Part shown: one piece after another, positions 29,775-38,868 of the stretch
Layout of the letters: each line of letters starts with the position of its first letter
Numbering within the stretch: position 1 is the stretch's first letter
NCBI RefSeq assembly: GCF_019636135.1
Contig: NZ_JAHBYD010000007.1
Span: 62,001 to 126,000, forward strand
Direction of reading: 5' to 3'
Source: Phenylobacterium sp.
Lineage (GTDB): Bacteria; Pseudomonadota; Alphaproteobacteria; Caulobacterales; Caulobacteraceae
DNA: 64,000 nucleotides
Made by a program: the position numbers and the translations under genes
Notes under the pieces: model-generated
Database searches by the model: none
Told to the model about the DNA's origin: nothing
What the model saw: only the letters and a program-made list of their open reading frames with translations

Positions 29775-30827
29775 TCAGAGCGGTTCCCCGCAGGCGGTCT
29801 GGGGGAGGGCGAAGCGCGGGTCCTTGAGGAACCCCGCGTCTGTGAGGCTGCGCAGGAAGGCGCTCAGGTCGGTGATCTCGGCGGCGGTCGGCGCGTTCGG
29901 ATCGGTCGCCGCGAAGTGGCGGCGGATCGCGGCGGCCAGGGTGTCGGCCGCGCCGTCGTGCAGGTAGGGGCCGCTGACCGCCACGTTGCGCAGGCCCGGC
30001 GTGCGGAAGCGGGCGAGATCGCCGGCCCGGCCGCTGATCTCCGCGAGGCCTGTGTCATCTGCCGCCGCCTGGCCCGCCAGCGCATGATAGGCGCTGTCGC
30101 TGAACGCCGGCCCGCTGTGGCAGGTCGCGCACTTCAGGCGTTCGCTGTTGAACAGCGCCCAGCCGTACTGGGCGGCGGCGTCCATGCCGCTCCAGTCGCC
30201 CGCCCGGCTGCGGTCATAGGGCGTGTCGAAGGCCAGCATCGTGCGCTGGAAGGCCGCCAGCGCCTTGGCGACGGTGGCCATCCCGATCTCCCCGCGGTCG
30301 TCGGGAAACGCCTCGGCGAACATGCGGCGATAGCAGGCGTCCTTGGCGAGGCGGCGGGCCAGCTCGGCCTCCTGGCCCTTCATGCCCATCTCGACCGGGC
30401 TCTCGCCCAGCACCGGGATCAGCATCTGCTGTTCCAGGGTCGCCGCGCGCGGGTCGGCCCAGGTGAGCGGGCTCAGGTAGCCGACGCCGGCCAGGCTCAT
30501 GATGTTGCGGCGGCCCGGCGTGCCGTGGACACCGGGCCGCGTCCGGTTGCTGTCGGTGAAGCCGTGGTGCTGCTCGTGGCAGGTGGCGCACGAGATGGCG
30601 CCGTCGATGGAGAGGTCGGCGTCGTAGAACAGCCGGCGGCCGAGCTCGACCTTGGCCGCGCTCATCGGGTTGTCGGCCGGGACCGGCGGCGGGGCCACGC
30701 CCGGCGGCAGGCGCCAGTCGAACGGCTCGGGCGCGGCGGCCAGGCCGCCCAGCACCACCCCGGCCGCGACCGCGCAGGCGGCGGCGAGGATGCGAAGTCC
30801 GCCCCGGATCTTCGCTTGGGGGATCAT
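29775..30827 (-). CDS. MbnH/MauG-like di-heme cytochrome c peroxidase-family protein
   Basis: 350 residues. An N-terminal hydrophobic segment (signal or anchor) is followed by two c-type heme sites CATCH at C80/C83/H84 and C233/C236/H237. The segments ADNPMSAAKVELGRRLFYD, IMSLAGVGYLSPLTWADP, LIPVLGESPVEMGM and RFRTPGLRNVAVSGPYLHDGA match the bacterial di-heme peroxidase family. The MSLAxVxY...LTWADP...LGExPVEMG wording is especially like the MXAN_0977/MbnH subgroup, enzymes that oxidise Trp in a partner protein instead of removing peroxide. It starts 4 bp after the small secreted protein gene and belongs to the ModE-box island. Subgroup assignment is from memory of motifs, not a search. Confidence 0.85.
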   Translation of the reverse strand: MIPQAKIRGGLRILAAACAVAAGVVLGGLAAAPEPFDWRLPPGVAPPPVPADNPMSAAKVELGRRLFYDADLSIDGAISCATCHEQHHGFTDSNRTRPGVHGTPGRRNIMSLAGVGYLSPLTWADPRAATLEQQMLIPVLGESPVEMGMKGQEAELARRLAKDACYRRMFAEAFPDDRGEIGMATVAKALAAFQRTMLAFDTPYDRSRAGDWSGMDAAAQYGWALFNSERLKCATCHSGPAFSDSAYHALAGQAAADDTGLAEISGRAGDLARFRTPGLRNVAVSGPYLHDGAADTLAAAIRRHFAATDPNAPTAAEITDLSAFLRSLTDAGFLKDPRFALPQTACGEPL

Positions 30828-30831
30828 CGGC

Positions 30832-31344
30832 TCAGGGGTTGGCGGCGACCATGATCCCGATCCGGGGCTCGGCGTTGGCCGAGATCTGGATCAGGTACCG
30901 GCCGGGCTGCATCTGGAACTGGACCATCTTGCGCAGGCTCGTGCAGGCGGGGCCGCGGCCGTGGGCGCTCGACTCCAGGGCCTTGCCGTCGCGCACCACG
31001 TCGATCCAGGCGCCCGTCGAGAGCGCCACCGTGTAGGCGCCGGGCTTGTCGATATCGACGCTGAAGACGCCGCCGTGGCTGACGCTGCCGCCGGGCTTCT
31101 CGGGGCGCAGGGCGAACTTCACGTCGCCCGTGGAGGGCAGGGCGGCGTCGGCGGCCTGGCCCACCATCAGCGCCGCCTTGCCGGCGTCGGCGGCGCTGGC
31201 CGCGGCGGCGAGCGGCGCCGGATGCGTCCAGCCCGCGAGGTGGCCCGGGATCGGCTTGGCGTCGGCCGGGCAGACGGGCGCGGCCTCCTGCGCGGCGGCC
31301 GGCGCGGCCAGGGCGAGCGCGGCGAGGACGAAGATCAGGCGCAT
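30832..31344 (-). CDS. Small secreted protein of unknown function, partner candidate of the di-heme enzyme
   Basis: 170 residues from ATG 31344. A clear signal peptide (MRLIFVLAALALAAPAAAQ) precedes a soluble beta-rich domain with two Cys (PVCPAD; GPACTS), which could form a disulfide, and two Trp (LAGWTHP; STGAWIDV). The C-terminal part (QFQMQPGRYLIQISANAEPRIGIMV) reads as beta strands. Similar small proteins in related bacteria sometimes carry a 'homogentisate dioxygenase' label, which is not supported here: there is no cupin metal motif. The stop is 4 bp before the di-heme gene, so the two are co-translated neighbours; a substrate/partner role is inferred by analogy with MbnP-MbnH. Confidence 0.7.
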   Translation of the reverse strand: MRLIFVLAALALAAPAAAQEAAPVCPADAKPIPGHLAGWTHPAPLAAAASAADAGKAALMVGQAADAALPSTGDVKFALRPEKPGGSVSHGGVFSVDIDKPGAYTVALSTGAWIDVVRDGKALESSAHGRGPACTSLRKMVQFQMQPGRYLIQISANAEPRIGIMVAANP

Positions 31345-31359
31345 GACGGCTCCCAGAAA

Positions 31360-31384
31360 CGATCGGCAGTCACGATACATAACG
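31360..31384. promoter_or_regulatory. Degenerate ModE-like site before the small secreted protein gene
   Basis: TACATAACG (31376-31384) is identical to one arm of the strong ModE box at 34306-34330. At the same 7-nt spacing lies CGATCGGCA (31360-31368), which keeps 5 of 9 bases of the other arm. It is 16 bp before the ATG at 31344 and just after the regulator gene. A weak ModE site is plausible; chance is possible for a single 9-mer. Confidence 0.4.
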
Positions 31385-31390
31385 AGCGCG

Positions 31391-32179
31391 CTACTCCACC
31401 GCCAGGATCACATGCGGGGCCTTCACCAGCGCGGTCACCTTGTCGCCGACGGCCAGCTCCAGGGCGTTCGCGCTGTCGAGGGTGACGGTGGCGACCAGCG
31501 TCTTGCCGCCGCCGATGTCGAGGCTGATCTCGCTGTTCACCGCGCCGTCCTCGCGGGACGCGACCACGCCCGGGATGTGGTTGCGGGCCGAGGTGCGCAG
31601 GTTCTCACCCTTGGCCAGGATCACGAAGCTGGCCTTGATCAGCGCGATGGCGGGCCGGCCGACCGCCAGCTCCAGGTCCTCGATGCTGCGGCGGGTGAGG
31701 ATCGCGGTGATGGAGACTCCGGTGGCGAGGCCCAGCGTCACCTCGCCGTTCACCGCGCCGGGCGTGATGTCGCTGATCGTCCCGCGAAGGGCGTTGCGCG
31801 CACTGGTCCGCATGCCGAGGCTCCAGAACAGGTCCGCCGCGGGTTCGCCGCTGAAGCTGGCGTCCAGCTTGGCGAGCGCCGCGTCCAGCTCCTCCTGCAC
31901 CCGCCGGAACGCGGTGACAACCGCCCGGCCGCGCGCGGTCACCTGCGCCGCGCCGCCGGTCTTGCCGCCGGGCGCCGCCTCGATGATCGGGGTGTCGAAC
32001 AGGTTGTTGAGCGCCTGCACGACGTCCCAGGCGCCCTTGTAGGAGAGGCCCAGCTTCCGGGCGGCGGCGCTGATCGAGCCCAGCTCGGCCACCGCCTCGA
32101 CCAGCGCCACCCGCTCCAGGCCGACGCGGGCCAGCGCGCCTCTCCGCAGGACCAGGGAGGCGCTCAGGTCGTCGGCCAT
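31391..32179 (-). CDS. modE: ModE-type molybdate-responsive regulator (HTH plus two Mop domains)
   Basis: 262 residues. N-terminal winged HTH (RVALVEAVAELGSISAAARKLGLSYKGAWDVVQALN), the LysR-like ModE DNA-binding domain, is followed by a linker and two Mop/TOBE repeats, each with the signature SARNxLxGxI/V...G(A)VNxEV/IxLxI: MRTSARNALRGTISDITPGA at about 123 and LRTSARNHIPGVVASREDGA at about 195. Two Mop units bind molybdate or tungstate and switch DNA binding. ATG 32179 follows GGAGGATCC. It lies 17 bp after the TonB receptor gene in the same direction, so it is likely in that operon and autoregulated through the upstream box. Confidence 0.93.
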   Translation of the reverse strand: MADDLSASLVLRRGALARVGLERVALVEAVAELGSISAAARKLGLSYKGAWDVVQALNNLFDTPIIEAAPGGKTGGAAQVTARGRAVVTAFRRVQEELDAALAKLDASFSGEPAADLFWSLGMRTSARNALRGTISDITPGAVNGEVTLGLATGVSITAILTRRSIEDLELAVGRPAIALIKASFVILAKGENLRTSARNHIPGVVASREDGAVNSEISLDIGGGKTLVATVTLDSANALELAVGDKVTALVKAPHVILAVE

Positions 32180-32196
32180 GGTGGGATCCTCCGCGG

Positions 32197-34296
32197 TCAG
32201 TACCTCGCGCGCAGGCTCAGATAGAACGAGCGGCCGGCTTCGGGGAAGCCGTCGGTGAGCTGGTAGTCCTGGTCGCCCAGGTTCTGCACCGCAGCGGTCA
32301 CCGTGAAGTTGTCGCTCAGGGCATAGTCCGCCGAGAGGTTCACCAGCAGGTACGAGCCGGTCTTGTAGTAGGCCAGCGGCGTCGTGGTGGTCACCGTCCA
32401 GCGCTGGTCGGCGTACTCGACGTTGGGCCGGATGGTCAGCTTCTCGACGGGCCGCCAGTTGGCGTAGGCGAACAGCTTCCAGTCCGGCACGCCCTGCGGC
32501 CGGAACGCCGCGTTGGTCGGGTCGGTCAGCTTGCGGTGCATGTAGGTGAGGTTGCCGCCCACGTCGAAGGCGTCGTCGACCGCCACCGCCGCGCTGGCTT
32601 CGAAGCCGTAGTATTCGCCATCGGCCGCGTTCTTGGTCTGGTTGACGTTGCCGAAGCCTGGCACCGCGACGGGGATCTGGATCAGGGCGTTCTTCAGGTC
32701 GGAGTAGAAGATGGCCCCGGTCAGCTTCATGCCTTCCACCGGTTGCGCATCGAGCCCGACTTCGAAGTTGGTCGCCCGCTCCTCCTTCACGTCCGGGTTC
32801 GGGATCGCCGTGCCCATCCGTGAGCTGAACCGCTCGAACACGGTCGGGAAGCGCGCCCGGCTGGAGACGCTGGCGTGCAGCCTGGTGGTGTCGTCCAGCC
32901 GGTAGAGAACCGCCGCCTGGGCGTTGAAGGCCTGGTTGTCCTTCAGCGGGTAGTTCACAGGCAGGAAGCTGATGACCGAGTTGGCGATGGTCGTGCCGGT
33001 GACCAGCACGTTGACGTCGTTGGCGGTCTTGAGGTCGGTCCAGTCGTACGAGGCGCCGACCACCACCTCGAGGGCGTCGGACAGGCTGGTCGAATACTCG
33101 CCGGCTGCCGAGTAGGTGTACTCGTTGTTGGTCTGCCGCGGCTCGGAGTAGGGCGCGTTGACGAACGGGTTGCCCGTCGCCGGCGTCCGCGTGAAGCCGT
33201 CCTGCCGCTCGTGGTGTACGTCCTGGCGTGCGTAGAACACGCCCTTCAGCCGCGACGTCTCGCTGATCGACCAGTCCAGCTCGACGTTCCCGCCCGTCGC
33301 GTGGTCGTTGTAGTAGCTGTTGAAGGCCCGCGGCAGGGTCTGGGTGCTCTGGTTGCTGGTGTCGAACGCCGAGAGCAGGTTGTCGAAGGTGTTGCGGTAG
33401 AGCCGCGTCTTCAGGGTGAGCCCGTCGGTGAGCTGGGTTCGGCTCAGGAACGCCAGGCTGCCGATGTCCCAGTAGGGCCAGCTCCAGAAGCGGGTGTTGG
33501 CGGTGTCACGCACGCTGTAGGGCGCGTTCTTCTCCCCTTCGCTCCGGGTGTAGTTGATCGAGTATTCGTCGGTGTCGTTGGGTTGCCAGCCGGCCTTCAG
33601 GTTGATGCGCCAGTCCTCGGACTGCGAATTGCCCCGCGTCCCGCCGTCCTCCAGCGCCGTCGGGTCGTATTTCTTCGACAGCGTGAAGTGGTCGCGGTCG
33701 TTGTAGGCGCCCGACGCCTGCCAGTAGACGCCGTTCTCGAACTTGCCGCCCAGGCGGCCCGAGACGAGGAACGCCTCATGGGCCACGCGGCGGTTGAAGA
33801 AGGATGCGATCTGCGCGTCGGCCTCGATCGGCCGGCTCGGCTTCACCGTGACCAGGTTGATCGCGCCGCCCAGGCCGCCGGGGCCGTCCAGCACCGAGAC
33901 ATAGCCCTTCGAGACCTGCACCTCGGCGAGGTCGGCGGTCAGGAAGCGGGCGAAGTCGATGCGGTTGTCGGCCGGGAGGAAGACGCGCACGCCGTCGATC
34001 GACAGGGTCGTCTGGAAGCGGTCGAAGCCGCGCACGTAGACCAGCCGCTCGTTGCGCGAACCACCGGTGTTCGACGCGTTGGTCCCGGGCACGAGCGCCA
34101 GCGCCTGGTCGACCGTCTGCTTGTTGTAGGTCCTGAGCGTCTCGCCGGTGACCACCGAGCCGCCGATGGTCTCCCCGGCCGCCGTCTTGGCCGTCACGAC
34201 CAGTTCGCCCAGGGTGTAGACGTCGCTGTCGGCGGCCTGTGCGCCCGAGGCGAGCGCCGCTATGCTGGACGCCAGAAGAATTGTCCTGAGGTTCAT
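32197..34296 (-). CDS. TonB-dependent outer-membrane receptor
   Basis: 699 residues from ATG 34296, preceded by GGGGATGGGA. Signal peptide (MNLRTILLASSIAALASGAQA), then a TonB-box-like segment (VYTLGELVVTAK), the plug domain (GGSVVTGETLRTYNKQTVDQALALVPG; SIDGVRVFLPADNRIDFARFLTADLAEVQVSKG, parts) and a 22-strand barrel ending in the aromatic LSLRARY. It fits the siderophore/metal-chelate receptor group. Its position between a ModE box and a ModE-type regulator, facing modAB, suggests uptake of a molybdenum species (molybdate or a chelated form) across the outer membrane. That substrate is inferred from context only. Confidence 0.92.
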   Translation of the reverse strand: MNLRTILLASSIAALASGAQAADSDVYTLGELVVTAKTAAGETIGGSVVTGETLRTYNKQTVDQALALVPGTNASNTGGSRNERLVYVRGFDRFQTTLSIDGVRVFLPADNRIDFARFLTADLAEVQVSKGYVSVLDGPGGLGGAINLVTVKPSRPIEADAQIASFFNRRVAHEAFLVSGRLGGKFENGVYWQASGAYNDRDHFTLSKKYDPTALEDGGTRGNSQSEDWRINLKAGWQPNDTDEYSINYTRSEGEKNAPYSVRDTANTRFWSWPYWDIGSLAFLSRTQLTDGLTLKTRLYRNTFDNLLSAFDTSNQSTQTLPRAFNSYYNDHATGGNVELDWSISETSRLKGVFYARQDVHHERQDGFTRTPATGNPFVNAPYSEPRQTNNEYTYSAAGEYSTSLSDALEVVVGASYDWTDLKTANDVNVLVTGTTIANSVISFLPVNYPLKDNQAFNAQAAVLYRLDDTTRLHASVSSRARFPTVFERFSSRMGTAIPNPDVKEERATNFEVGLDAQPVEGMKLTGAIFYSDLKNALIQIPVAVPGFGNVNQTKNAADGEYYGFEASAAVAVDDAFDVGGNLTYMHRKLTDPTNAAFRPQGVPDWKLFAYANWRPVEKLTIRPNVEYADQRWTVTTTTPLAYYKTGSYLLVNLSADYALSDNFTVTAAVQNLGDQDYQLTDGFPEAGRSFYLSLRARY

Positions 34297-34305
34297 TCCC
34301 ATCCC

Positions 34306-34330
34306 CGTTATGTACATTGCCTACATAACG
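34306..34330. promoter_or_regulatory. ModE operator between the TonB receptor and modA
   Basis: CGTTATGTA (34306-34314) and TACATAACG (34322-34330) are exact reverse complements with a 7-nt spacer. This closely resembles the known E. coli modA operator, whose core is CGTTATAT...CCTACATAACG; even the CCTACATAACG half is the same. It lies 10 bp before the receptor ATG and 50 bp before the modA start, placed to repress both directions when molybdate is abundant. Confidence 0.85.
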
Positions 34331-34379
34331 ATGCTGGAGTGAGTTCGCTGTGGCGCGAAAGCCACAAGGAGTGCCGAAG

Positions 34380-35144
34380 GTGCTGCGACGCCGTCTTGTC
34401 CTTGCTGCGATCGTCGCGGGCTTCGGCCTCATGGCCGCGGGCCAGGCCCTCGCCGCGGAGGTGAAGGTCGCCGTGGCCGCCAACTTCACCGAGCCGGCCA
34501 AGGAGATCGCCGCGCGGTTCAAGGCGCGCACCGGCCATGACGCGACGCTGAGCTTCGGCTCGTCGGGCCAGTTCTTCGCCCAGATCGCCAACGGCGCGCC
34601 CTACGAGGTGTTCCTGTCGGCCGACGCCGAGCGGCCGCGGAAGGCCGAGGCCGAGGGCCTGGGCGTCGCCGGCAGCCGCTTCACCTACGCCACCGGACGG
34701 CTGGTCCTCTACTCGAAGACGCCGGGCCTCGTGGACGCCAGGGGCGCGGTGCTGAAGAGCGGCCGGTTCCGGAAGATCGCCATCGCCGACCCCAGGACCG
34801 CGCCCTACGGCGAGGCCGCCGTCGAGACGATGCGGAAGCTGGGCGTCGAGGCGCAGTTGAGGCCGAAGCTCGTGCAGGGCGCGTCGATCACCCAGGCCTA
34901 TCAGTTCGTCGACACCGGCGCGGCCGAGGTGGGCTTCGTGGCCCTCTCGCAGCTCGCCGGCGCGACCGGCGGCTCGCGCTGGGTCGTGCCGGCCGCCCTG
35001 CACACGCCCATAGACCAGCAGGCGGTGCTCCTGAAGACCGGCGCGGGCAACGCCGCCGCCACGTCCTTCATGGCGTTCCTCAAGGGCGCGGAGGCCAAGG
35101 CCATCATCCGGCGCTACGGCTACGAGGTCCCCCGGCGTCCGTGA
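34380..35144 (+). CDS. modA: Molybdate-binding periplasmic protein ModA
   Basis: 254 residues from GTG 34380, which follows AAGGAG (34366-34371) at 8 nt and gives a standard signal peptide (basic LRRRLVL, hydrophobic, cut near GQALAA). GTG 34350 and 34371 are in-frame alternatives. Mature motifs: [44 protein letters not shown] (oxyanion-binding Ser residues), GRLVLYS, and the [11 protein letters not shown] and C-terminal family segments. It captures molybdate or tungstate for the ABC importer. It overlaps modB by 4 bp (GTGA). Confidence 0.95.
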   Translation: MLRRRLVLAAIVAGFGLMAAGQALAAEVKVAVAANFTEPAKEIAARFKARTGHDATLSFGSSGQFFAQIANGAPYEVFLSADAERPRKAEAEGLGVAGSRFTYATGRLVLYSKTPGLVDARGAVLKSGRFRKIAIADPRTAPYGEAAVETMRKLGVEAQLRPKLVQGASITQAYQFVDTGAAEVGFVALSQLAGATGGSRWVVPAALHTPIDQQAVLLKTGAGNAAATSFMAFLKGAEAKAIIRRYGYEVPRRP

Positions 35145-35824
35145 CCGACCTCGTTCCCGTCATCTGGCTCACGCTCAAGCTGGCGGGCGTGACCACCGCG
35201 ATCCTGCTGGTGATCGCGACGCCGCTCGCCTGGTGGCTGGCGCGGACGCAAGGGATCGCCGGCCAGGTCGTCGGCGCCCTGGTCGCGCTCCCCATCGTGC
35301 TGCCGCCGACGGTGCTGGGCTTCTACCTGCTGATCGCGCTGGGCCCGGCGAGCCCGCTGATGGCGCCGCTGCAGGCGCTGGGCGTGCGCACGCTGGCCTT
35401 CACCTTCACCGGCCTCGTCATCGGCTCGCTGATCTATTCGCTGCCGTTCGCCGTGCAGCCGCTCCGCAACGCCTTCGTGGCCGTGGGCGACGACAACCTC
35501 GACGCGGCCGCCACCCTGGGCGCCACCGGCCGGCAGACCTTCCTGCGCGTGGCGTTTCCGCTGGCGGCTCCCGGCTACGTGGTCGCCGCGATCCTGACCT
35601 TCGCCCACACCATCGGCGAGTTCGGCGTGGTCCTGATGATCGGCGGCGCGATCCCGGGGGTCACCAACGTGCTCTCCATCGAGATCTTCAAGTCGGTCGA
35701 GGCGCTCGAATGGGGCCGCGCCCACATGCTCGCGGCGCTGCTCACGGCGTTCGGCTTCGCGGTGGTCCTGAGCCTGCTGCGGCTCGAGCGGCGGTTCCTC
35801 GTGGCGCCACTCAACGAACGGTAG
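35141..35824 (+). CDS. modB: Molybdate ABC transporter permease ModB
   Basis: 227 residues with about five TM helices. The permease loop that contacts the ATPase is present: [29 protein letters not shown] (EAA-x3-G type; quoted in part, residues about 117-145). Further family segments are [15 protein letters not shown] near the start and [17 protein letters not shown] 35141 overlaps the modA stop. The ATPase gene modC, normally next, is absent: after the stop there are 249 bp without a gene and then mreB. The permease must use a ModC from elsewhere or another ATPase. Confidence 0.94.
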   Translation: MTDLVPVIWLTLKLAGVTTAILLVIATPLAWWLARTQGIAGQVVGALVALPIVLPPTVLGFYLLIALGPASPLMAPLQALGVRTLAFTFTGLVIGSLIYSLPFAVQPLRNAFVAVGDDNLDAAATLGATGRQTFLRVAFPLAAPGYVVAAILTFAHTIGEFGVVLMIGGAIPGVTNVLSIEIFKSVEALEWGRAHMLAALLTAFGFAVVLSLLRLERRFLVAPLNER

Positions 35825-37117
<1,293 letters not shown>

Positions 37118-37138
37118 GATCACGGCGAAAACCAATGT

Positions 37139-37266
37139 TCCGCTCATCCCGGCGAAGGCCGGGACCCAGATCCAAGAACTGGGCGGCTGATCGGACAGGC
37201 TCCGCGGCTTTGGAACACACTTCGGCGCTCGCCATCTGGGTCCCGGCCTTCGCCGGGATGAGCGGA
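37139..37266. repeat. Palindromic repeat, family D, between mreB and mreC
   Basis: TCCGCTCATCCCGGCGAAGG...GGGACCCAGATC is mirrored by ATCTGGGTCCCGGCCTTCGC...GGGATGAGCGGA. It lies 21 bp after the mreB stop and ends 7 bp before the mreC ATG, so it supplies the mreC leader. A stable hairpin here would lie in the mreB-mreC transcript. Confidence 0.82.
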
Positions 37267-37273
37267 GTTTGAG

Positions 37274-38356
37274 ATGTCCTTGAGGGACAACCCGCTCGGC
37301 GAACTGAGGGTCCCGCTCACCTGGACCGCGGGGATCGTGTTCGTGGTCGTGCTGATCGCGTCCGTCGCGATCCTGCTCTCCGACCGGCGCGAGGCGTTCG
37401 ACACCGACGAGTACGGCAACCCGCGCACCATGACCGACAAGGTCCTGGCGCCGGTGGGCGATGCGCTGTCCACGCCGGGTCGCCTGACGGGGCAGGGCGT
37501 CGAGGGCATCCGCGGCTACTTCTTCGCCGTCTCCGAGAACCGCCGCCTGAAGGCCGAGCTCGACAACGCGCGGCAATGGCGCGACGTGGCCATCGCGCTG
37601 CGCGACACCAACGAGCGCTACCGCCAGATTCTGGGCCTGAAGACCGACCCGCCGATCCCGATGGCGACGGCGCGCATCGTCACCGACTCCAGAGGCCCCT
37701 TCGCCAACTCGCGCCTGGCCAACGTCGGCCGCGAAGCGGGCGTGCGTCCCGGCAACCCGGTGATGAGCGAGAACGGCCTGGTCGGCCGCGTGGTCGGCGT
37801 GACCGACGGCGCCAGCCGTGTCCTGATGCTGACCGACGTGGCCTCGCGCACGCCGGTGATGATCGACCGCACCAATGCGCGGGCCATCCTGACCGGCGAC
37901 GGCGGCCCGAACCCCAAGCTCGACTACCTGCGCGGCGTGAACGCCGTGAAGAGCGGCGACCGCGTGCTGACGTCCGGCGACGGCGGCGTCTTCCCGCGAG
38001 GCCTTCCGGTGGGCGTGGCGGTGAAGGGCCTCGACGGCCGCTGGCGCGTGGTGCTGGCCTCGGACAAGGCCCCGGTGGACTACGTCCGTATCCTGCTGTT
38101 CGAGGACTTCACCCAGATCGTGAACCGCGCCGCCCTCGACAAGGCGCAGGTCCCGCCGCCGACCCCGGGCGCCTCGACGCTTCCGCCGCCGGCCCCGCCC
38201 GCGCCGAAGGCCGCCGCCGCGCCCCCTGCGCCGAAGACCGCGACTCCGCCAGCCGGGTCGGCCGGCGCCCCGCCGGCGACGGCCGCGGCCACGCCCGCCC
38301 CGAAGGCTCCGGCCACGAAGGCGCCGGCGCCCAGACCCGGGGCGGAGCCGGAATGA
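37274..38356 (+). CDS. mreC: Rod-shape protein MreC
   Basis: 360 residues. One N-terminal TM helix (about 17-36), a coiled-coil (ENRRLKAELDNARQWRDV, about 83-110), then the periplasmic double beta-barrel core (ATARIVTDSRGPFANSRLANVG; NPVMSENGLVGRVVGVTDG; VMLTDVASRTPVMIDRT; GDRVLTSGDGGVFPRGLPVG). The last 75 residues are a Pro/Ala/Lys-rich disordered tail, long for the family but common in Caulobacteraceae. MreC organises PBP2-RodA at the membrane. Its stop overlaps the mreD start (ATGA at 38353). Confidence 0.94.
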   Translation: MSLRDNPLGELRVPLTWTAGIVFVVVLIASVAILLSDRREAFDTDEYGNPRTMTDKVLAPVGDALSTPGRLTGQGVEGIRGYFFAVSENRRLKAELDNARQWRDVAIALRDTNERYRQILGLKTDPPIPMATARIVTDSRGPFANSRLANVGREAGVRPGNPVMSENGLVGRVVGVTDGASRVLMLTDVASRTPVMIDRTNARAILTGDGGPNPKLDYLRGVNAVKSGDRVLTSGDGGVFPRGLPVGVAVKGLDGRWRVVLASDKAPVDYVRILLFEDFTQIVNRAALDKAQVPPPTPGASTLPPPAPPAPKAAAAPPAPKTATPPAGSAGAPPATAAATPAPKAPATKAPAPRPGAEPE

Positions 38357-38868
38357 GCGGCGGCGGCGCCCGGCCGCTCGCGCCCTGGCGCTGGCTGGGG
38401 CTGCCGATGCTGGCGGTGATGGCCGCCACGATCCTGTTCGCCCTGCCGATGCGCTTCAACGGCTACGGTCTGCCCGAGCCGATCTTCGCCCTGCCGGTGG
38501 CCTTCGCCTGGGCGGTGATCCGGCCCTCGATGCTGGGGCCCGTGTGCGTGATGCTGCTGGGCCTGTTCCTCGACATGCTCTGGGGCGCGCCCACCGGCTT
38601 CTGGGCCGTGTGCCTGCTGCTGCCGTACGGCATCGTGCTGGGGGGCCGCACGATGCTGCAGGGCCAGAGCCAGCTCATGATGATCATCTGGTACGTCGGC
38701 GCCACGATGCTGACGATCGGCGCCGGCTACCTGCTCACGATGCTCGACACCCGCAACGCGCCCGACCCGCTGACGGTGTTGTGGCAATTCCTCGCCACGA
38801 TCGTGCTGTATCCTTTCGCCAACCAGCTCATCGAGCGCTTCGAAGACGCCGACGTGAGGTTCCGTTGA
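38353..38868 (+). CDS. mreD: Rod-shape membrane protein MreD
   Basis: 171 residues with five or six TM segments and little else, as expected for MreD: LGLPMLAVMAATILFALPMRF, PVAFAWAVIRPS, VCVMLLGLFLDMLWGAPTGFWA with the family G-x-x-x-D/W pattern, and LWQFLATIVLYPFANQLIERF. ATG 38353 overlaps the mreC TGA; its own TGA overlaps the TTG start of the first mrdA (TTGA at 38865). Acts with MreC in the elongasome. Confidence 0.9.
   Translation: MSGGGARPLAPWRWLGLPMLAVMAATILFALPMRFNGYGLPEPIFALPVAFAWAVIRPSMLGPVCVMLLGLFLDMLWGAPTGFWAVCLLLPYGIVLGGRTMLQGQSQLMMIIWYVGATMLTIGAGYLLTMLDTRNAPDPLTVLWQFLATIVLYPFANQLIERFEDADVRFR

Noticed and set aside
30832..31344. Annotation of the small secreted protein as homogentisate 1,2-dioxygenase
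   Set aside because: It has a signal peptide, is far too short and lacks the cupin iron ligands.
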